Source: an uncultured Clostridia bacterium
GTDB lineage: Bacteria > Bacillota > Clostridia > TANB77 > CAG-465
Direction of reading: 5' to 3'
Assembly: GCA_947628575.1 (NCBI GenBank)
Contig: CANRAK010000040.1
Coordinates: 1 to 11,837 of the forward strand
DNA: 11,837 bases
Below, in pieces: positions 8,201 through 11,837 of this stretch (position 1 is the first letter of the stretch; each line of letters starts with the position of its first letter). The translations under genes were made by a program, and so were the position numbers. Under the pieces are notes generated by a model. It was not told where the DNA came from. It saw only the letters and a list, made by a program, of their open reading frames with translations, and made no database searches.

Positions 8201-10787
8201 AGAAGTAATTGGAACAGATGAAGATAAGCAAATAGACTTTAACTTTGTTGTAACACTAGATGATAATAGAATTAATGGAGATTATGGAGATGCACACTTT
8301 ACAAATGGTGTTGCTAACTTAGTTCTAAAACATGGAGATTCTAAAAAGATAGAAAATCTACCAGAGACAGTTGGATATACAGTTGAAGAAGTAGAAGCTA
8401 ACAAAAATGACTTTGTAACTACTTCTACTGGAGAAGAAGGAACTATATCTTCAACAGAATTAAAAACTGCAGCATTTACAAATAGGAACAATAAAGATAC
8501 AATGGTTAAAGTTCTACACGTTAAGAAAGGAACAGATGTATCAGACCCTGAAAATGTAGCAGAAGAAAATATCCTTTATCCAACAGAAACAATAAATGGA
8601 AAATATGGTACACATTATTCTACTCAAAATAGAGAAACAGAAATAAATAATAAAAGTGATATTAAATATAGAGTTGTAAAAGATAATGTAGATAAAAAAG
8701 AAGGAGATATGACAGTAGAAACTATCTACGTTATATACGAATATGATACTATACCAGCTAATATTAAAGTAAGACACTTAGAAAAACAACCAGAAGGTTC
8801 AGCAGAAGAAGTAGTATTATATGATGATGAAACTCAAGAAGGTCTTGTTGGTCAAGAATATCATACTACAGATAAACTAGACGAGATAAACGCTAAGTAT
8901 AATAATAAATATGAGTTAGTTGAAGATCCAATTAATAAGGATGGAACTTTTGAAGAAAATGAGCAAGTTATAACATATTACTACCAAAAGAAAGAAACTA
9001 AGGTAATAGTAAGTTATAAAGAAGTAGATACAGAAGATACTTTACATGATGATATAACAATAAATGGTAGAATTGATGACCATTATGATGCACAAGATAT
9101 GATAGATGATATAAATGAAAATTATGGTAATAAATATCAGTTACATCATATTGAAGGGGAAACATCTGGACAGATGACAGAAGATACAATTCATGTAACA
9201 TACTGGTATGAAAAGAAAGATACAATGGTTAAAGTTTTACATGTAATTAAAGGAACAGACGTATCAGATCCTGAAAATGTAGATATTGATGGAAAACTAT
9301 ATCATACAGAAGTAATTAATGGAAAAGTAGATGAACATTATACTACACAACCTAGAGAATCAGAGATAAATGAAATTAGAAGAATAAAATACAAAGTTGT
9401 AGATAGAAATGTAGAACATCACGAAGGTGAAATGACAGTTGATACAATTTATGTAATTTATGAATATGAAACTATACCAACTAGTATAAAAGTAAGACAC
9501 CTTGAAAAACAAGCTGATGATACAGCTGATGAAATTGAGCTATATCCTGATGAGCTTATCCCTGGTGTAATAGGTCAAGAATATAAGACATCTGATAGAC
9601 TTAATGAAATAAATGAAACTTATGATGATAAATATGAACTAGTTGAAGAATTATTACCAAGTAATTCTCAAGGATACTTTGAAGAAGATCAACAAGTAAT
9701 AACATATTACTATCAGAAAAAGCCAACTGCTGTAGTAGCAAGATACTTAGAAGTAGGTACTGAAAAAGTACTATATCCTGAAATAACAATTAATGGTAGA
9801 GTAGATGACCACTACGAAACAGAGGATATGATAAATAATATAAATTACCAAAATGACAATAAATATGAACTAGCATATATAGACACTGAAGATAAAGTAA
9901 GTGGTAATATGACAAATGATATAATCTATGTAACATATTATTACCAGAAAAAGCCAACTAATGTAAAAGTATTACATGTAATAAAAGGTACAGATGTATC
10001 AGATCCTGAGAATGTAGCACAAGAGAATATCCTTTATCCAACAGAAACTATAGATGGAAGAATTGACGATTACTATTTAACACATAATAAAGAAAACGAA
10101 ATAAATGAAAATAGTAAAATAAAATACAGATTAGTTACTGATGAAGTTAATGCTAAAGAAGGATATATGACAGAAGATACAATATATGTAGTATATGAGT
10201 ATGAGACAATAGCTGCAAAAGTACATGTAAAACATGTAGACTATAATACTCAAGAAGAAATACTTGATGAAGAAGTACTTGAGGGTGTTGTTGGTGATAA
10301 CTATGATACAAGTAACAAGCTTGAAGAAGTAAATGAAAAGTATGATGGTATATACGAATATATTGAAGAATTAGAACCTGAAAATAAGAGTGGTGTATAT
10401 CAAGAAGAAGAACAAGTAGTAACATATTATTATCAAAAGAGAGAAACAAAAGTAGTAGTAAGATATCTGGAAGATGGTACAGATAATGTACTATATGAAG
10501 AAATAACAATTAATGGTAGAATAGATGATTACTATGAAACTGAAGATAAAATAGATGATATAAACAGTAATAGAGCAGACAAATATAGATTTATAAGAGT
10601 AGAGGGCGAGACTCAAGGATATATGACACCTGATGTTAAAGTAATAACATACTACTATGCTAAAGAATTTGATATAGGTAACTTAAATACAGGAGATATA
10701 AATGTAATTTGTGCTTTAATAGTTGCTGTAATATCTACTATTACAATAGTTACTATAATAAAAAGAAAAAAATTATTAAATAAATAA
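2100..10787 (+). CDS. Giant multidomain surface adhesin with isopeptide-type domains and MucBP repeats
   Basis: A 2895-residue, acidic, cell-wall or membrane-anchored protein, probably an adhesin binding mucin or another host glycan. Order: signal peptide 1-42 (MKKKFKLHG, hydrophobic core, likely cut after ASA at 40-42); unrecognised head to about 640, including an FlgD-like Ig motif FFWDGKDGNGNIIPQGSY around W424; SdrD-B-like domain about 651-827 (GRVFYDEQRDGDYDP, ISGV, ending AIDVGYNYE); Cna-B-like domain about 828-935; dockerin-type loop 961-972; SpaA-like domain 1025-1164; five FctA/Spy0128-like domains 1166-2027; one Cna-B-like domain 2028-2132; nine MucBP-like modules 2133-2857; NLNTGD at 2861-2866, membrane helix about 2868-2886, basic tail KRKKLLNK. 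The roles of mucin binding and stalk stiffening come from family knowledge; the ligand is not shown by the sequence. It is monocistronic, with its own promoter region and terminator. Sortase processing is uncertain because the motif lacks the proline. Confidence 0.9.
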   Translation: MKKKFKLHGSIALYISLFILIVSVFTVGSVIVTNGKIKDASAIADDPSWNVSSARPYLYWKPTAYFAGVAQKNFIHVYAFEGEKICVGSNIYHAGYNLDATKLDNPQHNDEGSVDIVMYDLDNNPIPIDVTKNGTGHIRDLASEKSAKNLTSPNGDSNYTPYVYTVSESGIYTFEFRSYSGGNGAGYVGPKNQQWHDPKDYTQEQGLVAAWDITVFDEGNVKQTGRTYADYLAMQLTGDMKERYYILTSDSYVYDMIYRGIQPNTYTFFANNSGLLDSANGSILYSSVKCEDNSHIGNNEAFGATYRYPGSKDTDTMKGAYIFFEKPSEELEGLMYEKAVPPDPAKNVRFVDYVTYQNERGENVTEKGTYEGLGGYFAFDVEEATTATLRLEFKIKGPDGSLVKYEPVEISGSVNPHSTNYFFWDGKDGNGNIIPQGSYSIEDIIYTITTKAGEIHFPLLDIEHGGPGITITRVSNLYDKEGKQIDVPGNIYDKTRSVIYYDETAIYYGENVGITGKAESEVAVYKNGASKMQTDDLGNSFFPYNNFTYKLNGADVGEKKAYDTYGKLHGLRVGDHSHTSNIIDYTDTYENQKDVIDYLDSNLNPLAMASTSSGNSTTYDYGIANYWTFTPSQAVTPDVQEEHIKIIPAQPGIFNFIGRVFYDEQRDGDYDPQIAGDHPISGVTQKLYKKTDDTAPEDGKTYVYLENNKTIEVSDFNVAAGKTIYELVDTATTDSNGTHLFSSLTYNKEEGTEYIYEVIRPQTTYEVTSERTKPTGTEAVGIYKLYKYNSESTGTEIQKFVVGGDGIELADDGNKTITAIDVGYNYELMNYALKIKKDWNIAEKSGITAPASVIFEVSYNIDGTTGVYDERSLSQILTWNNTYQFLEKQIDGKDVTDYYVSAEYYVYQDKIFRHKYHYNAATATYESFVGDDKYFSLSEYYNSHNIDLPADGVYNINSIPDIDGNGKAELNDLKAIKEEEWKTAKSAGTTAGPGEIVSPFNSVLDRNVTTGTTEINIKNSTEPATIEVLKYTGALDDGNVLEGATFRVYVGDVNTVKAAIERYDNALTALNNATGNKEELEREFNEASKVVKEMQVDSGTTRRNGRIAFSGLNPDLTYTVRERFAPEGYRIIEEYYQVDAKNSASSGKKFNAENYCQVEVSNIEAVGQMDIRKRIQGRAWLDIDKFTFDVDFNYSDVDQSSIEIPISEQVLYPDWKNKIQDFVNNFNSKEDITINNDSKYLETDGQQSADTKVEEGFLKKGSLTESATLNKIAFPAAGNYTFTIRENPIDNDPTLTVSPRIFTVTINVARVPNTPEDADSELTLTNSHLEASLSKASYQDVIEHNDETGDTLGQSYIYGGNNILFTNVYTVQNVAQETRYVVEKLFTGRENNKWLDTDKFTVVVDGHDDTTKAAIRNKNIVMDSDLTEDAVVGDEGVSEKRYTITNEQAEHKFMFNELDFNDITFPVERGDDGIPKTQPVVYLIDIKEAIPDGAEGSVYNGITYSTDVYTLKVTLINAIDDIESEEVDGIIDEMIFDLYKNYNDEDEAANTAIGHCTIVQTAGEEGVVTDKKETHDDRPGSHLLSFNNVYKAKSATWVPSISKTINGREWVAGDSFTFRLNLVSGDRTGVSMPADNIATIVPDESSLAEGQTFSSNFRQVTFTKAGEYHFSVTESFNNSNGITTESTPHELIVKVTDDDVGQLHIKFNDDADVSPTINYVNTYKESGNIDLYIKKTLEGRTWTAKDSFKFILTPNEETKSAIESGVIVMPEQLEGPDAEGNYTATISSTDGDASSGVITKNIGTIKVTDGDAEPQKYAFTIKEKTDDLNNFEYSDNNVTLNLTVSRILSHEGDIPTGDLDVVATYAYNSSGEPQEVAPGEDIIIPFTNYAYVEGFFDITKQLTGRDWKDEDEFKAKVVLTSDNAEYVKTVDDANYDEVVFGKTSQTKDLKFKFFKPDTYTFEITEIKPGAEVRDYIKYDTSVYTVTVTVTDDGNGNLVQSQSITKKATPESQNESAESVVFENVYSTGGLTVTKEVIGTDEDKQIDFNFVVTLDDNRINGDYGDAHFTNGVANLVLKHGDSKKIENLPETVGYTVEEVEANKNDFVTTSTGEEGTISSTELKTAAFTNRNNKDTMVKVLHVKKGTDVSDPENVAEENILYPTETINGKYGTHYSTQNRETEINNKSDIKYRVVKDNVDKKEGDMTVETIYVIYEYDTIPANIKVRHLEKQPEGSAEEVVLYDDETQEGLVGQEYHTTDKLDEINAKYNNKYELVEDPINKDGTFEENEQVITYYYQKKETKVIVSYKEVDTEDTLHDDITINGRIDDHYDAQDMIDDINENYGNKYQLHHIEGETSGQMTEDTIHVTYWYEKKDTMVKVLHVIKGTDVSDPENVDIDGKLYHTEVINGKVDEHYTTQPRESEINEIRRIKYKVVDRNVEHHEGEMTVDTIYVIYEYETIPTSIKVRHLEKQADDTADEIELYPDELIPGVIGQEYKTSDRLNEINETYDDKYELVEELLPSNSQGYFEEDQQVITYYYQKKPTAVVARYLEVGTEKVLYPEITINGRVDDHYETEDMINNINYQNDNKYELAYIDTEDKVSGNMTNDIIYVTYYYQKKPTNVKVLHVIKGTDVSDPENVAQENILYPTETIDGRIDDYYLTHNKENEINENSKIKYRLVTDEVNAKEGYMTEDTIYVVYEYETIAAKVHVKHVDYNTQEEILDEEVLEGVVGDNYDTSNKLEEVNEKYDGIYEYIEELEPENKSGVYQEEEQVVTYYYQKRETKVVVRYLEDGTDNVLYEEITINGRIDDYYETEDKIDDINSNRADKYRFIRVEGETQGYMTPDVKVITYYYAKEFDIGNLNTGDINVICALIVAVISTITIVTIIKRKKLLNK
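4980..5015 (+). other. Single dockerin-type calcium-binding loop inside the adhesin
   Basis: Residues 961-972, DIDGNGKAELND, match the 12-residue dockerin/EF loop: D1, D3, N5, K7 (backbone), E9, D12, followed by LKAIK, the start of the usual helix. A full type I dockerin has two such loops; only one is visible, so a structural calcium site is more likely than cohesin binding. Confidence 0.55.
5172..5592 (+). other. SpaA/prealbumin-like domain with an inserted helical segment
   Basis: Residues 1025-1164. The domain opens with TIEVLKYTG and GATFRVY, and closes with the SpaA/Cna-B-type YTVRERFAPEGY and VEVSN. K1030, E1122 and N1162 sit where these folds form an internal Lys-Asn isopeptide bond. 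Between GATFRVY and the next strand lies a highly charged helix-prone insert (about 1053-1096, bases 5256-5388) absent from ordinary SpaA domains. Confidence 0.65.
5595..8495 (+). other. Array of six isopeptide-type beta domains (stalk of the adhesin)
   Basis: Five modules share a start of the form K-x-L/I-x-G-R-x-W (the second is K-L-F-T-G-R with W a few residues later), a central Y-x-F/I-x-(I/V)-x-E and an end F-x-N-x-Y, as in streptococcal FctA/Spy0128 pilin domains. Triads by position: K1173/E1286/N1367, K1384/E1488/N1588, K1603/E1674/N1721, K1735/E1823/N1888, K1900/E1965/N2023. A sixth, shorter Cna-B-like module has K2034/E2097/N2128. In the known families these residues form a Lys-Asn bond catalysed by the Glu, giving rigid, protease-resistant rods. 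Bond formation here is inference from conserved positions. Confidence 0.7.
8496..10670 (+). repeat. Three in-gene super-repeats of MucBP-like modules (A-B-C x3)
   Basis: Three tandem units of about 240 codons: 8496-9218, 9219-9953 and 9954-10670 (periods 723 and 735 bases). Each holds three modules. A starts VKVLHV-KGTDVSDPENV (8496, 9219, 9954). B starts IKVRHLEKQ or the diverged KVHVKHVD (8763, 9486, 10215). C carries the EITINGR/DITINGR motif (9003, 9732, 10452). Modules end in the MucBP-type signature V-x-Y-x-Y (ITYYYQKK, VIYEYDTI). MucBP is a Gram-positive surface repeat associated with mucin binding; here it lies next to the C-terminal anchor. Confidence 0.85.
10671..10784 (+). other. 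C-terminal anchor of the adhesin (NLNTGD, membrane helix, basic tail)
   Basis: Residues 2858-2895. NLNTGD keeps the T-G-D of a sortase signal but has leucine where LPxTG has proline. A hydrophobic helix (about 2868-2886, ICALIVAVISTITIVTII) and KRKKLLNK follow. Either a divergent sortase substrate or a plain membrane anchor. Confidence 0.7.
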
Positions 10788-10793
10788 TATATG

Positions 10794-10828
10794 GAAAAGG
10801 GATTTAGAAATAAATCCTTTTTCTTTTT
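10794..10828 (+). terminator. Rho-independent terminator of the giant adhesin
   Basis: GAAAAGGGATTTA (10794-10806) pairs with TAAATCCTTTTTC (10811-10823) with one G-T wobble around a GAAA tetraloop, followed by TTTTT. It starts 7 bases after the TAA. Confidence 0.9.
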
Positions 10829-10840
10829 CGTTAAATCAGC

Positions 10841-10868
10841 TTTGACAAAATTTAAATATTTTGTTAAA
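10841..10868 (+). promoter_or_regulatory. Inverted repeat overlapping the promoter (operator candidate)
   Basis: TTTGACAAAAT (10841-10851), a 6-base centre, and ATTTTGTTAAA (10858-10868) are inverted copies matching at 10 of 11 positions. The arms cover the -35 box and reach into the -10 box, the usual place for a repressor site. AT-richness makes chance symmetry easier, so this is a candidate only. Confidence 0.45.
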
Positions 10869-10870
10869 AT
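10842..10870 (+). promoter_or_regulatory. Sigma-70-type promoter upstream of the Big2 remnant
   Basis: A perfect TTGACA (10842-10847), a 17-base spacer, and TAAAAT (10865-10870), one mismatch from TATAAT. This is the best-formed promoter in the window. No start codon with a ribosome binding site follows: the first ATG downstream (10904) is followed at once by TAG. Confidence 0.75.
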
Positions 10871-10930
10871 ATTAGGTGTAAAAATAATAAAAAAAGACGA
10901 CACATGTAGTGCTTAAGCACATAAATCTGA

Positions 10931-11491
10931 TTACGGAACTTTTATATAAATGTAGTTGCAAATAATGTTGATACTTCAAATGTAACTTGGGAAAGCTCAG
11001 ACTCATCTATAGTCTCTATAGATGAAAATGGTGTTGTTAAAGCTTTAAAACCAGGTACAGTAACAATAACTGTAAAAGTTGGAGATAAAGTTGCAACTGT
11101 AAAAGTTACAGCTGTATATATAGAAGTTACATCAATAGAAATCAAACCTGAAAAAACTAAAATAAAGGTAGGAGAAACTACTAATGTTGAAGTTATTGTA
11201 CATCCAGAAGATGCATCTTTACCAATAGAATATACATTAACATCTTCAGATCCAGAAATCTTTACTGTAGATGAAAACCAAAAAATTACTGGTGTAAGTG
11301 CTGGTAAAGCTATTTTAACTGTTAAGACTGAAAATGGTGTTACTGCACAAGTTGAAATAACAGTAAAAGATAAAGGATTATCACCAGACACTTCAGATAT
11401 TTCTCTTGGAATGTTAATTTCTATAATGCTTGTATCATCTATAGCTATTATAGGAGTAATTACAAGAAGAACTAAATTAAATAACAATTAA
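10931..11491 (+). pseudogene. 5'-truncated remnant of a Big2 (Ig-like) surface protein
   Basis: The frame is open from 10931 (after an in-frame TGA at 10928) to TAA at 11489-11491, yet has no ATG, GTG or TTG with a ribosome binding site near its beginning. It enters in the middle of a Big2 domain (NVTWESSDSSIVSIDENGVVKALKPGTVTITV), followed by a second Big2-like domain from 11129 (TSIEIKPEKTKIKVGE to VSAGKAILTVKTENG). The tail is SPDTSD (11381-11398), a hydrophobic helix (LGMLISIMLVSSIAIIGVI), and basic TRRTKLNNN, typical of wall- or membrane-anchored proteins. The N-terminal part and signal peptide are missing, so it cannot be exported as it stands. A deletion or recombination fused an upstream promoter region to this fragment, or the assembly is misjoined at about 10890-10930. 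The open + frame and domain match rule out the long antisense open frame over the same bases. Confidence 0.75.
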
Positions 11492-11511
11492 GTTGTATAA
11501 AAATATTAAAG

Positions 11512-11540
11512 ATCCGCGTAGAATAAACGCGGATTTTTTC
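11512..11540 (+). terminator. Rho-independent terminator after the Big2 remnant
   Basis: ATCCGCGT (11512-11519) pairs perfectly with ACGCGGAT (11527-11534) around a 7-base loop, followed by a run of T ending at 11539. This GC-rich stem stands out in the AT-rich context. It lies 20 bases after the TAA. Confidence 0.92.
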
Positions 11541-11594
11541 TATAGATACATATATTTTAAGAATTATCTCTAAATAAAAATATATAATCACAAC

Positions 11595-11609
11595 TTATAC
11601 AATGTATAA
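11595..11609 (+). promoter_or_regulatory. Perfect dyad TTATACA-A-TGTATAA (operator candidate)
   Basis: Seven-base perfect inverted arms around one base, 11 bases upstream of the -35 box of the last gene. A second, shorter dyad ATGTA-TTT-TACAT (11615-11627) overlaps that -35 box. Both are built from TGTA and TACA half-sites. The regulator is unknown. Confidence 0.4.
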
Positions 11610-11620
11610 ACTATATGTAT

Positions 11621-11650
11621 TTTACATAATATCAGATTGAGGGTTATAAT
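11621..11650 (+). promoter_or_regulatory. Promoter of the last gene
   Basis: TTTACA (11621-11626, one mismatch to TTGACA), an 18-base spacer and a perfect TATAAT (11645-11650). The implied leader is about 50-55 bases. It lies downstream of the terminator at 11512, so the last gene starts a new transcription unit. Confidence 0.65.
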
Positions 11651-11699
11651 ATAATTATACAAAATAATATTACATGAAATAGATAAATTATAAGAATTT

Positions 11700-11704
11700 G
11701 GAGG
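11700..11704 (+). promoter_or_regulatory. Ribosome binding site GGAGG of the last gene
   Basis: GGAGG ends 6 bases before the ATG at 11711 and fixes that start. Confidence 0.85.
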
Positions 11705-11710
11705 TATAAA

Positions 11711-11837
11711 ATGTCTAAAGTTAAAGTAGATTTGCAAGAAGCAAAAAGAATATTAAATAATGATAAAGTTTTTCTTAATGGAGAAAACAAATTTAATGTA
11801 TTTGATGGAGGAAAATACAACTCAGGTTTTACAATTA
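11711..11837 (+). CDS. Unrecognised protein, N-terminal 42 residues (3' partial)
   Basis: The start is supported by GGAGG at 11700-11704 and a promoter at 11621-11650. The visible residues begin MSKVKVDLQEAKRILNN and continue with a hydrophilic stretch containing NGENKFNVFDGGKYNSGF. No signal peptide or membrane helix is seen in the part present, so the product is likely cytoplasmic, unlike the three surface or secreted proteins before it. I do not recognise the family and the frame runs off the window. Being in its own transcription unit, it need not share a role with the upstream genes. Confidence 0.75.
   Translation, partial: MSKVKVDLQEAKRILNNDKVFLNGENKFNVFDGGKYNSGFTI

Noticed and set aside
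10153..10509. Antisense open frame of 118 codons over the MucBP repeats
   Set aside because: Leucine/histidine/tyrosine-rich low-complexity translation mirroring the repeated + codons. Similar frames recur under the other repeat units, as expected for a shadow.
8496..10670. CRISPR-like or non-coding tandem array
   Set aside because: The repeat unit is over 700 bases, stays in frame throughout, and encodes MucBP-like protein modules.
10871..10945. Riboswitch or ribozyme in the leader after the orphan promoter
   Set aside because: I compared it by eye with purine, THF, fluoride, preQ1, c-di-GMP and hammerhead cores and found no match. It is reported only as an unexplained block.
10942..11487. 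Long antisense open frame (181 codons) over the Big2 region
   Set aside because: It has no ribosome binding site or recognisable domain, while the + strand over the same bases encodes clear Big2 domains plus a membrane tail. The antisense frame is a by-product of codon use.

Overview
The window is AT-rich with strictly standard-code genes: tryptophan is TGG throughout and all three stops seen are TAA. It has GGAGG-type ribosome binding sites, TATAAT/TTGACA promoters and compact hairpin-plus-T terminators. Together with the surface-protein content (FctA/Spy0128-like and Cna-B folds, MucBP repeats, C-terminal sorting-signal-like tails) this points to a low-GC Gram-positive (Bacillota, clostridial or related gut lineage), probably living on a host mucosa. 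The species cannot be named from this sequence.

All four gene bodies lie on the + strand. (1) Positions 2-1855 are the 3' part of a GLUG-repeat secreted protein whose first visible segment resembles the tail of an IgA-protease/Zmp-type (M26-like) metallopeptidase. It is closed by a strong terminator. (2) After a 244-base spacer with a promoter and a strong RBS, positions 2100-10787 encode one 2895-residue cell-surface adhesin. It has a signal peptide, a roughly 600-residue unrecognised head with a FlgD-like Ig motif, an SdrD-B-like domain, a Cna-B-like domain, a single dockerin-type calcium loop, a SpaA-like domain with a helical insertion, six more beta domains carrying Lys/Glu/Asn isopeptide triads, nine MucBP-like modules in three A-B-C super-repeats, and a C-terminal membrane anchor preceded by NLNTGD. 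It has its own terminator. (3) Positions 10831-11491 hold a good promoter with an overlapping inverted repeat, then a start-less remnant of a Big2 (Ig-like) surface protein that keeps its C-terminal SPDTSD-membrane-basic tail. It too has its own terminator. (4) From 11711 a new gene begins behind a promoter and RBS and runs off the window. Its 42 visible residues are not recognised.

The three larger coding regions make a locus of cell-envelope or secreted proteins. Each has its own terminator, so they look like separately transcribed units rather than one operon. The most unusual elements are the stalk of the giant adhesin (probably self-crosslinked, ending in recently amplified MucBP super-repeats), the two different non-canonical sorting-like motifs, and the promoter facing a headless Big2 gene fragment, which looks like a rearrangement scar.
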